64,000 nt of DNA, taken from the NCBI GenBank assembly GCA_021816585.1, contig JAKAXL010000012.1, positions 1 through 64,000 of the forward strand, given 5' to 3'. This DNA comes from Pseudomonadota bacterium. Lineage in GTDB: Bacteria; Pseudomonadota; Gammaproteobacteria; Burkholderiales; Burkholderiaceae_C. The notes under the pieces are model-generated. The model saw only the letters and a list, made by a program, of their open reading frames with translations. It was not told where the DNA came from and did not search any database. A program made the translations under genes and the position numbers. Below are positions 18,387-25,549 of this stretch, in pieces (within the stretch, counting starts at the first letter, position 1; every line of letters begins with the position of its first letter).

Positions 18387-18506
18387 GGGACGAACAGGGG
18401 GGTGCCGCGGATACCGACCCGCCCCGGAGCGGTGGCGGATGACCGATTATTCTCCGCGCCCGCGGCGCGTCTTTCCAGCACCGCGTAACGGGGGGCCGCG
18501 GCCGCG

Positions 18507-19787
18507 TCAGGACGGGAACGCCAGGCGCCCCAGCAGCGCCAGCCGGGCCGCGCCGAAGGCGGCCTGCGGGTGGCGGGCGCGGCGCACCGGCAGGCCCAGC
18601 GCCCGCTGGCGCAGCAGGGTCCACGCCGGGTTGGCGGCGCCGCCGCCGCTGCTCAGCACCTCGGAGGGAGCGGGCGCGCCGAGTTCGGCGAGGCGCCGGT
18701 AGCCGGCGGCCTCGATGCGTGCCAGCGCCTGCAGCAGGCCGTGCAGGTACTGCACGTCGTCGGCCGGGCGCGGCTGCAGCCGCGGTTGCCTCGACGGGTC
18801 CGCGTCGGGAAAGCGCTCGCCGGGGGCTGCCAGCGGGTACAGGTCGAGCGGGCTGTCCTGCCCGGCATCGATGCGCGCGCTGAGTTCGCGCAGCCGCGCA
18901 TCGTCGAACAGCCGCCGCAGCACGGCGCCTCCGCAGTTGCTCGCGCCCGACACCAGCCATAGCGAGCCGAAGCGGTGACTGTACACGCCATGCCGCGCGG
19001 AATCGATGCGCCGCGGCGACAGCAGCTTGAGCGTCAGGGTGCTGCCCAACGTGCTCAGCGCCTGCCCGGCCGCGCGGGCCCCGCCGGCGAGGAAGGCGGC
19101 GTTGGAGTCGGTCGTGCCGGCCAGCAGCTGCAGCCCCGCCGGCAGCTCGAGCCGGCGCGCCAGCGCCGGGTCGATGCGCCCCAGCCGGGTGCCCGGGGCG
19201 ACGATGCGTGGCAGGCGGCCTGCGAATTCCTGCGCGCGCGCCAGAGCGCCCCAGTCGGCGCGCAGCGGATCGCCGCCGGTCTTCAGCGCGTTGTGCCAGT
19301 CGGTGGTGACGCCGCGCCGCCCGATGTCGCCGAGCAGCGACGCGACCAGCCAGTCCGCCTGGTGCATCGGGTAGGCGTCGCGCAGCGCGTCGGGCCCGAG
19401 TTCGCGCCACAGCCACGTCAGCCGAGCCAGCGCGTCCGACGGGCCCGCGCTCGGGGCGGCGGCGGCCAGGGCGTCGTCGCGCCGTTCGAAATACATCAGC
19501 ACCGGGCCCCGCGGCCGCAGCCGGGAATCCGCCCACACCACGCTGCCGGAGGTCGCGCACAGCGACAGCCTGCGCAACTCGCGGCGCAGCGGCGCAGGAA
19601 TCGAGGCCAGCAGCTCCAACAGCGCCCGGCGCCACTCCGTGCAGCCCTGCTCGCGCGGGCGCGCGTAGGCCACCGCCGCCTCGAACACACAGTGCTCGCG
19701 GCGGTCGACCACGCACACGCGCGCGCCGCTGGTGCCGAAATCCAGTCCGGCGGCCAGCCGGGGCAGGGCGCCGGGGCCGGGGCTCAC
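18507..19787 (-). CDS. FGGY-family carbohydrate kinase
   Basis: 426 aa. The chosen start is GTG 19787, which overlaps the stop of the upstream hsp20 gene as GTGA and leaves the phosphate-binding GLDFGTSGARV at residues about 13-23; longer starts would run inside hsp20. The ASKHA fold is supported by AGTTDSNAAFLAGG, carrying the conserved catalytic Asp, and by the C-terminal SSGGGAANPAWTLLRQR. The short length and TDW/DSNA features resemble the D-ribulokinase/xylulokinase-like subgroup. It phosphorylates an unidentified sugar or polyol. Its translation depends on a heat-shock gene, an odd context for a sugar kinase, with no transporter or isomerase nearby. Confidence 0.85.
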   Translation of the reverse strand: MSPGPGALPRLAAGLDFGTSGARVCVVDRREHCVFEAAVAYARPREQGCTEWRRALLELLASIPAPLRRELRRLSLCATSGSVVWADSRLRPRGPVLMYFERRDDALAAAAPSAGPSDALARLTWLWRELGPDALRDAYPMHQADWLVASLLGDIGRRGVTTDWHNALKTGGDPLRADWGALARAQEFAGRLPRIVAPGTRLGRIDPALARRLELPAGLQLLAGTTDSNAAFLAGGARAAGQALSTLGSTLTLKLLSPRRIDSARHGVYSHRFGSLWLVSGASNCGGAVLRRLFDDARLRELSARIDAGQDSPLDLYPLAAPGERFPDADPSRQPRLQPRPADDVQYLHGLLQALARIEAAGYRRLAELGAPAPSEVLSSGGGAANPAWTLLRQRALGLPVRRARHPQAAFGAARLALLGRLAFPS

Positions 19788-20170
19788 TCGATGCGCACTT
19801 CGACGCGCCGCGGCTTCGCGTGCTCGGCCTTCGGGATGCGAAGCTCGAGCACGCCGTCCTTCATGCTCGCCTGGATGGCCGAGGAATCGAGCTCGCGCGA
19901 CAGCGTGAAGCTGCGCTCCCACGCTCCGCTGCGCATTTCCGCGTAGGTCGGCTCCATGCCTTGCGCCAGCGCGATCTGCACCTCGCCGCGCAGGCTCAGG
20001 CTGTCGCCTTCGACCTGCACCTGCAGTTGCTCGCGCGACACGCCTGGCATGTCGGCGCGCAGCGTGATGCCTTCGGCGTCCTCGAAGATGTCGACGTCCG
20101 GCGCCTGCGTGCGCGCGGCCCGCGCGGCGGCGGCCTGGGTTGCCGCGACCTGGGTGTTCGGGGTGTTCAT
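19784..20170 (-). CDS. Small heat shock protein (Hsp20/alpha-crystallin), class A
   Basis: 128 aa from ATG 20170, with AGGAG 9 nt before it. The alpha-crystallin domain runs from about residue 26 to 118 (VDIFEDAEGITLRADMPGV, ... MKDGVLELRIPK), and the Ala-x-x-x-Gly-Val-Leu motif is present. The C-terminal tail is short and the IxI anchor is replaced by RVEVRIE. It is an ATP-independent holdase. It is the second hsp20 in tandem, 41 bases after the first, and couples to the FGGY kinase. Confidence 0.93.
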   Translation of the reverse strand: MNTPNTQVAATQAAAARAARTQAPDVDIFEDAEGITLRADMPGVSREQLQVQVEGDSLSLRGEVQIALAQGMEPTYAEMRSGAWERSFTLSRELDSSAIQASMKDGVLELRIPKAEHAKPRRVEVRIE

Positions 20171-20211
20171 GGCCTTGCTCCTGGATGGGTCGTCAACTTG
20201 CGCGGATGCGT

Positions 20212-20658
20212 TCACTGCACGGCGATGCGCCGCGGCTGCACCGCTTCGCGCCGCGCGATGCTCACGCGCAGCACGCCGTCGGTGTAGCGCGCGTCGATCT
20301 TCGACGCGTCGACATCGTCGGGCAGGCTGATGACGCGGCGGAAGCTGCCGCTGTAGCGCTCCTCGGCATAGCGGGTCTGGCCCTTGGCGGGCTCGGGAAG
20401 CGCGCGCTTGCCCGCGATGCTCAGCAGGTTGTGGTCGACCGTCACCTCCAGTTGCGCGGGATCGATGCCCGGCGCGAAGGCGTAGACCTCGACGGCCTGC
20501 GCCGTGGTGCCGATGTTGATGGCCGGAAAACTCGCACCGCCGACGGCGCGAATGCTCACCGGCAGGCCCAGACCGCCAAAGCCGCGGTCGATGTCGCGCT
20601 GCAGGCGATCCAGCTCCGCGAACCAGCTCGCGGGGGTTCTCAGCAGGGTTGCCACCAT
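20212..20658 (-). CDS. Small heat shock protein (Hsp20/alpha-crystallin), class B
   Basis: 148 aa from ATG 20658, preceded by AAGGAG. The N-terminus MVATLLRTPASWFAELDRLQRDIDRGFGG matches the amphipathic start of many proteobacterial Hsp20s. The crystallin domain follows (PAINIGTTAQAVEVYAFAPGI, YTDGVLRVSIARRE). It differs strongly in sequence from the neighbouring Hsp20, as in two-component sHsp systems where the paralogues co-oligomerise. It is the first gene of the operon, with a candidate RpoH promoter upstream. Confidence 0.93.
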   Translation of the reverse strand: MVATLLRTPASWFAELDRLQRDIDRGFGGLGLPVSIRAVGGASFPAINIGTTAQAVEVYAFAPGIDPAQLEVTVDHNLLSIAGKRALPEPAKGQTRYAEERYSGSFRRVISLPDDVDASKIDARYTDGVLRVSIARREAVQPRRIAVQ

Positions 20659-20728
20659 GATGCTTGCTCCTTGCAGACGGGTTGGACGGCGGCGCCGGTG
20701 CGGCATGGCCGCGGCGCCCGACGACCCT

Positions 20729-20757
20729 TATCTGCGAGCCGGCGGCGGGATTTCAAG
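20729..20757 (-). promoter_or_regulatory. Candidate RpoH (sigma-32) promoter of the hsp20 operon
   Basis: On the minus strand CTTGAAA (20757-20751) is a full match to the sigma-32 -35 element. About 13 bases later, TCGCAGAT (20737-20730) is a partial match to the CCCCATnT -10. The -35 overlaps the feoC stop codon, so the hsp20 operon appears to be transcribed from the end of the feo operon. The -10 match is imperfect. Confidence 0.5.
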
Positions 20758-21130
20758 TCGCCGCTCGTGCGAGCGGCGATGGCGGCGGGAGCTGCCCCGC
20801 GGCGCCGAGGCCGAAGCAGGGTCGTTCCTGCCAGGCATAGCGCGCGCTCGCCGGCTCCCGGCGCGATCCGCAGCCGCCGCAGGCAGTGCAGGTGCCACCC
20901 GTGCAGGCGCCCCCGGAGCCGGCAGCGGCCTCGGCGGGCAGCGCCAGCACACGGCCGCGCCGCCGCCAGTGCTCGAGCATCGCCTGCACCACCGCCGGTG
21001 GGCGGCGCATGCGCCGCGCCAGCTGCTCCGCGCTGGCCGGGCCCTGCTGGCGCAGCACCTCGCGCAGCGCGAACAGCGGACTGCCGTGCCCGGCTTGCGC
21101 GACCGGGTGTGCGCTGGGTTCGTTGGTCAT
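20753..21130 (-). CDS. feoC: FeoC-like winged-helix protein with cysteine cluster
   Basis: 125 aa from ATG 21130, which overlaps the stop of a repeat-encoded mini-ORF (ATGA), with AGGAGG at 21139-21144. Residues about 18-62 (LFALREVLRQQGPASAEQLARRM, VVQAMLEHWRRRGRV) are the FeoC winged helix. Residues about 78-89 carry a C-x4-C-x2-C-x2-C cluster (CTGGTCTACGGC), the motif linked to Fe-S or redox sensing in FeoC. The tail after the cluster is longer than in E. coli FeoC (78 aa). It probably modulates FeoB at the membrane. It is the third gene of feoABC. Confidence 0.8.
   Translation of the reverse strand: MTNEPSAHPVAQAGHGSPLFALREVLRQQGPASAEQLARRMRRPPAVVQAMLEHWRRRGRVLALPAEAAAGSGGACTGGTCTACGGCGSRREPASARYAWQERPCFGLGAAGQLPPPSPLARAAT
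20759..20778. terminator. Hairpin at the end of feoC
   Basis: CGCCGCTCG (20759-20767) pairs with CGAGCGGCG (20770-20778); nine perfect pairs with a TG centre (7-8 usable). It is inside the last codons of feoC and immediately upstream of the hsp20 -35 element, so it may separate the two operons. No U tract. Confidence 0.35.
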
Positions 21131-21207
21131 GGAACGACCCTCCTCGCTACGCTCGACTCCCCGAGGGAGTGGAGCGCCGCTTCGGAGCGGCCGTGCGCGG
21201 CGCTCAT
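21127..21207 (-). CDS. 26-codon mini-ORF linking feoB and feoC, encoded by a repeat
   Basis: ATG 21207 overlaps the feoB stop (ATGA) and its own TGA (21129-21127) overlaps the feoC ATG (ATGA), so the three frames are chained. The peptide begins MSAAHGRSEAAL and ends ESSVARRVVP. It lies in repeat copy 1 plus the 11-base spacer. Within its last codons is AGGAGG (21139-21144), 8 nt before the feoC start. It has no membrane segment or known domain. The most likely role is termination-reinitiation or delivery of a ribosome binding site for feoC, not a functional peptide. A shorter version lies at 39317-39346. Confidence 0.5.
   Translation of the reverse strand: MSAAHGRSEAALHSLGESSVARRVVP
21128..21193 (-). 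repeat. 66-bp repeat, copy 1 (between feoB and feoC)
   Basis: Near-identical to the copy at 21205-21270, with two mismatches over 66 bases and an 11-base gap between copies. On the minus strand it starts CGGCCGCTCCGAAGCGG (a small hairpin), includes CTCCCTCGGGGAG (another small hairpin), and ends AGCGAGGAGGGTCGTTCCATG-like with the feoC start codon as its last three bases. Confidence 0.8.
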
Positions 21208-23597
21208 GGAACGACCCCCCTCGCTGCGCTCGACTCCCCGAGGGAGTGGAGCGCCGCTTCGGAGCGGCCGGGGGACCCCCGCCAGCGCAGCCCGCCGGCC
21301 ACCAGCCCCAGCGCCGCCGCGCAGGCGCCCAGCCATCCGGCCGAGCTGGCGGGGTGCGCGGAGAAGCTGCCGATCTGGTAGATCGAGGTCGCGCAGATCC
21401 ACGCCAGCAGCACCCCGTAGCCGACCGAGAAGGCCATCCAGCCCCAGCCCACCTCGCGGCGCAGCGCGCCCATCGTGCTGGCGCAGGGGACGTACAGCAG
21501 CACGAACACCAGGTAGCTGAAGGCCGACAGCGGGGTGAAGTCGCGACCCAGCCGCGCCAGGGTCCCCTGGCTGGCGCCCGAGGCCTCGACGGCGTCGCCG
21601 CGCGTGGCCAGCGAGCCCAGTCCCAGCGGGTCGGCCAGCGCGCCGACGAATTCGCGCGCGTTGTCCGGGATGGTCCGCACGGCAGCCAGCAACTGGCGGC
21701 CGATCTGCGGGTCGCGGAAGGACTGCAACTGCTGTTGCGCGTCGTCGCGCTGGTAGATGCCGTTGAGGGTCCCGATGACGATCTCCTTCGCCGCCGCGCC
21801 CGCCACCAGGCCGGCCACCGCGGGCCAGTTGTCGCGCTGCAGGCCCATCGGCGCGAACAGCGGCGCCAGGCCGCGGCTGGCCTGCGCCAGCAGCGAATGC
21901 TCGGTGTCGGTCGCACGCAGCCCCGACGCGGTCCAGCCGACCCCGGGCAGCAGGAACAGCACGACGGCGATCGCGGTGATCACCTTGCCGACGCGCCAGA
22001 CGAACACCTGCAGGCGTTGCCAGCTCTGCAGCAGCACGCTGCGCAGGCCCGGCACGCGGTACGGCGGCAGTTCCATCGCGAAGGGCAGGGGCTTGCCGCG
22101 CAGCGCGGTGCGGCCGAGCAGCCAGGCCGTCAGCAGCGCGGCGACGATGCCCAGCGTGTACAGCAGGAACACCACCTGCCCGCCGTTGTCGCGGAAGAAC
22201 ACGGCGGCGAAGGCCATGTAGATGGTCAGGCGCGCCGAGCACGACATGAAGGGCTGCACCAGCGCCGTCAGCAGCCGGCCGCGCGGCTCCTCGATGATGC
22301 GTGTGCCCATGATCGCCGGCACGTTGCAGCCGAAGCCGATGATCATCGGCACCAGCGAGTTGCCCGGCAGCCCGACCCGGCGCATCAGGCGGTCCATCGC
22401 GTAGGCCGCGCGCGCCATGTAGCCGGAGTCGTCGAGCAGCGCCAGCATCACGAAGGTCAGCGCGATCGGCGGGATGAAGGCGGCCACCAGGTGGACGCCT
22501 CCGCCCACTCCGCCGGCCAGCACGCCGGCCCACGCCTCGGGAACCCCCAGCAGCAACAGTCCATGGCCGAATCCGTCCACCGCGACGGCCTGCGAGGCCT
22601 GGTCGAAGAATCCCTGCAGCACCTTGCCGGCGTTGAAGCTGAACACGAACACCAGGTAGAGCACGCCGAGGAACACCGGGACGCCCAGCCAGTCGTGCAG
22701 CACGACGCGGTCGAGCGCGTCGGTGACGCGTCGGCGCACCGTGCCGGAGCGCGCACAGGGCTGCAGCACCGCGTCGCCGACGCGCTGCGCCCAGTCGAAG
22801 CGCTGTGCCGCGAGCAGGTCGGCGGGGGTCTCGCCGAAGCGTGCCCGAAGCCGCGCCTGCTGCTCGCGCAGGCGTTGCGCGAGCAGCGGCGAGTCCGGCG
22901 CGGCGTGGCCCTCCAGCAGGCGCAGCGCCTCGATGCGGCGGCGCGCCGTGCTCGCGCCGGGCAGCGCCGCCTCCAGCTGCGCGCAGGCCTGCAGCAACGC
23001 GGGCGCGGCGTCCAGCGGGGACGGCGCCGGCGTGGCTGCCAGCGGCGCCGACGCCTCCGGGACCGCGGCCCCCAGGGCCTGCGCGATGGCGTGCAGCAGG
23101 GCGTCGCGACCCTGCCCCTTGCGCGCGACCATCGGCACCACCGGCACGCCCAGGCGGCGCTCGAGCGCCCCGATGTCCGGCATGAGCCCGCCGGCGCGGG
23201 CCTCGTCGACCATGTTCAGCACCAGCAGCAGCCGGCAGCCGGCGTGAAGCAGTTCGGCGCTCAAGGCCAGGTGGCGCTCCAGGTTGGAGGCGTCGACGAT
23301 GTCCAGCACGAGGTCGGGCTGCTCGTCGAGCAGGAAGTCGCGGGCCACGCGCTGGTCCTCGCCGCCGCCGCCGAGCAGGCTGTACACCCCCGGCAGGTCG
23401 ACGACCCGGGCCTGCAGCCGCGGCAGGCGCAGCGTGCCGCTGCGCCGCTCGACCGTCACGCCGGGCCAGTTGCCCACATGCTGACGCGCTCCGGTGAGCA
23501 GGTTGAACACGGTGGTCTTGCCGCAGTTGGGGGCGCCGGCGAGGGCGATCACCGGAACGTGCCGGTGCGCGCGCGCCTGGGGGGAGGTGGTTGGCAT
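21204..23597 (-). CDS. feoB: Ferrous iron transporter FeoB
   Basis: 797 aa from ATG 23597. The N-terminal G domain has G1 GAPNCGKTT (residues about 21-29), G2 GVTVERR, G3 DLPG and G4 NMVD. A GDI-like helical region follows (about 200-285), then the polytopic core with two Gate repeats (IGFGCNVPAIMGTRII, MSCSARLTIYM; and AGAAAKEIVIGTLNGIY). It takes Fe(II) across the inner membrane. The last ~21 residues are specified by the inserted repeat and are not part of the family, so the native C-terminus has been replaced or extended. It lies 19 bases after feoA. Confidence 0.95.
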   Translation of the reverse strand: MPTTSPQARAHRHVPVIALAGAPNCGKTTVFNLLTGARQHVGNWPGVTVERRSGTLRLPRLQARVVDLPGVYSLLGGGGEDQRVARDFLLDEQPDLVLDIVDASNLERHLALSAELLHAGCRLLLVLNMVDEARAGGLMPDIGALERRLGVPVVPMVARKGQGRDALLHAIAQALGAAVPEASAPLAATPAPSPLDAAPALLQACAQLEAALPGASTARRRIEALRLLEGHAAPDSPLLAQRLREQQARLRARFGETPADLLAAQRFDWAQRVGDAVLQPCARSGTVRRRVTDALDRVVLHDWLGVPVFLGVLYLVFVFSFNAGKVLQGFFDQASQAVAVDGFGHGLLLLGVPEAWAGVLAGGVGGGVHLVAAFIPPIALTFVMLALLDDSGYMARAAYAMDRLMRRVGLPGNSLVPMIIGFGCNVPAIMGTRIIEEPRGRLLTALVQPFMSCSARLTIYMAFAAVFFRDNGGQVVFLLYTLGIVAALLTAWLLGRTALRGKPLPFAMELPPYRVPGLRSVLLQSWQRLQVFVWRVGKVITAIAVVLFLLPGVGWTASGLRATDTEHSLLAQASRGLAPLFAPMGLQRDNWPAVAGLVAGAAAKEIVIGTLNGIYQRDDAQQQLQSFRDPQIGRQLLAAVRTIPDNAREFVGALADPLGLGSLATRGDAVEASGASQGTLARLGRDFTPLSAFSYLVFVLLYVPCASTMGALRREVGWGWMAFSVGYGVLLAWICATSIYQIGSFSAHPASSAGWLGACAAALGLVAGGLRWRGSPGRSEAALHSLGESSAARGVVP
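21205..21270 (-). repeat. 66-bp repeat, copy 2 (inside the 3' end of feoB)
   Basis: This copy supplies the last ~21 codons of feoB (tail GRSEAALHSLGESSAARGVVP in segments: GRSEAALHSL, GESSAARGVVP) and its stop. The ATG that ends copy 1 is here the start of the mini-ORF. The tandem arrangement suggests duplication of a mobile or REP-like element. Confidence 0.8.
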
Positions 23598-23616
23598 GGC
23601 GGGGTCGTCGAGGGGG

Positions 23617-23907
23617 TCAGGGCACGCGCACGCGCAGCAGCGCCAGCAGCTCGGGGCCGAGCGCGATGCGCGCGCTGCCCAGCCCCAGCACGGCCCCGCG
23701 CGGTCCGGGCGCGTGCAGCACGCGCACTTCGACGCCGGGGCGCAGGCCGAGCATGCGCAGGCGCTGCGCGCGCGGGTCCTCGTGGGCGCAGTCCAGCGCG
23801 AGCAGGCGGCAGGCGACGGCGGGGGCCGGGCAACGCGCGCCGCGCAACTGCGTCAGGGCCAGGCCGGGGTGTGCGGGCGTCGGGACGAAGGGATCCTGGG
23901 TGGGCAT
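23617..23907 (-). CDS. feoA: FeoA SH3-like protein
   Basis: 96 aa from ATG 23907. The FeoA/DtxR C-terminal SH3-like domain is seen in LTQLRGARCPAPAVACRLL, RAQRLRMLGLRPGVEVRVLHAP and GSARIALGPELLALLRV, with the conserved Leu-Gly-x-x-Pro-Gly turn. It is a small cytoplasmic partner of FeoB. First gene of the operon; a Fur-like palindrome lies just upstream at 23928-23954. Confidence 0.9.
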   Translation of the reverse strand: MPTQDPFVPTPAHPGLALTQLRGARCPAPAVACRLLALDCAHEDPRAQRLRMLGLRPGVEVRVLHAPGPRGAVLGLGSARIALGPELLALLRVRVP

Positions 23908-23927
23908 GGCTCGCGGGAAGGGGGGTT

Positions 23928-23954
23928 TGCAAATGCGAACAACTCGCGTTTGCA
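23928..23954. promoter_or_regulatory. Fur-like palindrome upstream of feoABC
   Basis: TGCAAATGCGA (23928-23938), spacer ACAAC, TCGCGTTTGCA (23944-23954): 11-bp arms with one mismatch. It includes AAATGCGAA-like half-sites close to betaproteobacterial Fur boxes (AATGCGAA/TTCGCATT) and is the only AT-rich patch upstream of feoA. Fur with Fe(II) would repress here. Confidence 0.6.
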
Positions 23955-24008
23955 TGCATCATAAGCCCATCGCCGCTCCGGGCCAAGCCCCCAGGGCGAC
24001 GCCGGTGC

Positions 24009-24500
24009 TCAACCCGGCAGCGCGCACTCCACCAGTTGCGGGTGCAGCAGCTCGACCAGGGCCTGCGGCGGCATGCCCAGCAGCAGGCCGCGTCGCCCCG
24101 CGTTGACGTACAGCGTGTCCAGTTCGAGCACGCTGCGCTGCAGGAGCACCGGCATCGGCTTGCGCAGCGCGAAGGGCGAGGTGCCTCCGACCTGGTAGCC
24201 GCTGTGGCGCTGCGCCACGGCGGGCTCGCAGGGCTGCACCTGCTTGGTGCCGATGGCTCGCGCAAGGTTCTTGGTCGACACCTGGCGGTCGCCATGCATC
24301 AGCACCACCAGCGGGCGTGCCGCCTGATCCTGCATGACCAGGGTCTTGACCACCGCATGCGGGTCCAGACCCAGCGCCTGGGCTCCCCATGCCGCGCCGC
24401 CGTGCTCGACGTAGTCGTAGGCGTGCAGCGTGAACGACGCGCCGCGTTCGCGCAGCCAGGCGGTGGCAGGGGTCTCGGTGGGGTGGTGGTGCGCGGGCAT
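24009..24500 (-). CDS. ybaK: Cys-tRNA(Pro)/Cys-tRNA(Cys) deacylase YbaK
   Basis: 163 aa from ATG 24500. YbaK/EbsC domain: TPATAWLRERGASFTLHAYDY, GLDPHAVVKTLVMQD, the catalytic Lys in QVSTKNLARAIGTKQV, GYQVGGTSPFALRKPMPVL and the GRRGLLLGM end. It hydrolyses Cys mischarged on tRNA(Pro) in trans to ProRS. It lies upstream of feoA on the same strand, but the Fur-like palindrome between them marks a separate unit. Confidence 0.92.
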   Translation of the reverse strand: MPAHHHPTETPATAWLRERGASFTLHAYDYVEHGGAAWGAQALGLDPHAVVKTLVMQDQAARPLVVLMHGDRQVSTKNLARAIGTKQVQPCEPAVAQRHSGYQVGGTSPFALRKPMPVLLQRSVLELDTLYVNAGRRGLLLGMPPQALVELLHPQLVECALPG

Positions 24501-24583
24501 GAGGTGTCGACGGGGGCGCTGGCGTGCCGATGCGGCATTGAACCCCGCGAGGCCCGCGTCTGCAATGCCGCGCCGGCCTCGCG

Positions 24584-24589
24584 TATGCT
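24584..24589 (+). promoter_or_regulatory. Candidate -10 box (TATGCT) of the dehalogenase-like gene
   Basis: TATGCT ends 7 bases before ATG 24597, so transcription would start at or next to the start codon, giving a leaderless mRNA. No Shine-Dalgarno is present. The same hexamer precedes cbpA, ftsH and the cystathionine lyase gene in this window. Confidence 0.4.
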
Positions 24590-24596
24590 GGCGCGC

Positions 24597-25520
24597 ATGC
24601 ATGCGACCCGCTCCGAGACCACCGAAGACGACGCCTGGTTCTTTCCGGGCTTCGAGGCCCGCCGCGTCCGCTGCCGCGACGACGTGGAGATCCACGCGCT
24701 GCAGCATGGCGAAGGGCCGCCGCTGCTGCTGCTGCACGGGCATCCGCAGACCCATGTGATCTGGCACCGCGTGGCCGGCGAGCTGGCGCGGCATTTCCGG
24801 CTGGTCCTGTGCGATCTGCGCGGCTACGGCGATTCGTCGAAGCCGGCGGGACTTGCCGACCACTCGAACTACAGCCGGCGCGCGATGGCCGGCGACCTGC
24901 TGCAGGTGATGCGCGAACTCGGCCACGAGCGCTTCGCGGTGCTCGCGCACGACCGCGGCGCGCGCGTCGCGCACCGGCTGGCGGCCGACCATCCGCAGGC
25001 GGTGAGCCGCATGACCCTGCTGGACATCGCGCCGACGCTGGCCATGTACCGCCAGACCGACGAGGCCTTCGCGCGCGCCTACTGGCACTGGTTCTTCCTG
25101 ATCCAGCCGGCGCCGCTGCCCGAGCGCCTGATCGAGGCCGACCCCGGGGCCTACGTGCGCGACCTGATGCGCAGCCGCAACGGCAGCCTGGACGCCTTCG
25201 ACCCGCGCGCGCTGCAGGCCTATGCGCGCTGCCTGGGATCTCCGGGGGCGGCGCACGGCCTGTGCGAGGACTACCGCGCCGCGGCCGGAATCGACCTCGA
25301 GCACGACGCCGCGGACCGCGCGCGCGACGCGCGCCTGGCGCTGCCGCTGCAGATCCTGTGGGGCGAGCACGGCGTGGTGCAGCGCTGCTTCGAGCCGCTG
25401 GACGAGTGGCGCAAGGTCGCGCTCGACGTGCGCGGCGGCACGCTGCCCTGCGGGCACTACATCCCGGAGGAGGCGCCGCGCCCGTTGCTGGACGCGGCGC
25501 TGCCGTTCCTGCTCGGCTGA
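24597..25520 (+). CDS. Alpha/beta hydrolase, haloacetate dehalogenase-like
   Basis: 307 aa from ATG 24597 (an in-frame ATG at 24585 adds four residues). Oxyanion and core motif LLLLHGHPQTHVIWHR, nucleophile elbow AHDRGAR (Asp nucleophile, followed by the Arg pair that binds the carboxylate in fluoroacetate dehalogenases), a cap with YWHWFFLIQPAPLPE matching the halide/fluoride-binding His-Trp of those enzymes, and catalytic His in PCGHYIPEEAP. The closest family is haloacetate dehalogenase H-1 or fluoroacetate dehalogenase; a generic epoxide or other hydrolase remains possible. It acts in the cytoplasm and is a monocistronic gene convergent with the TonB receptor. Confidence 0.82.
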   Translation: MHATRSETTEDDAWFFPGFEARRVRCRDDVEIHALQHGEGPPLLLLHGHPQTHVIWHRVAGELARHFRLVLCDLRGYGDSSKPAGLADHSNYSRRAMAGDLLQVMRELGHERFAVLAHDRGARVAHRLAADHPQAVSRMTLLDIAPTLAMYRQTDEAFARAYWHWFFLIQPAPLPERLIEADPGAYVRDLMRSRNGSLDAFDPRALQAYARCLGSPGAAHGLCEDYRAAAGIDLEHDAADRARDARLALPLQILWGEHGVVQRCFEPLDEWRKVALDVRGGTLPCGHYIPEEAPRPLLDAALPFLLG

Positions 25521-25523
25521 GCC

Positions 25524-25544
25524 CTGCCCGGACGGGCCGGGCAG
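25524..25544. terminator. Bidirectional hairpin between dehalogenase and TonB receptor genes
   Basis: CTGCCCGG (25524-25531) and CCGGGCAG (25537-25544) form eight perfect pairs with an ACGGG loop, placed 3 bases after one stop and 5 bases before the convergent stop. There is no U run on either side. Confidence 0.55.
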
Positions 25545-25549
25545 CGGCT

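Noticed and set aside
19788-19922. A longer N-terminus for the FGGY kinase from ATG 19922
   Set aside because: It would lie entirely in hsp20 on the same strand and add residues before the first beta strand; GTG 19787 gives the usual family start and stop/start coupling.
23928-23954. A coding start upstream of feoA (longer FeoA from 23955)
   Set aside because: It would translate the Fur-like palindrome; the shorter start at 23907 fits the family length and leaves the control site intact.
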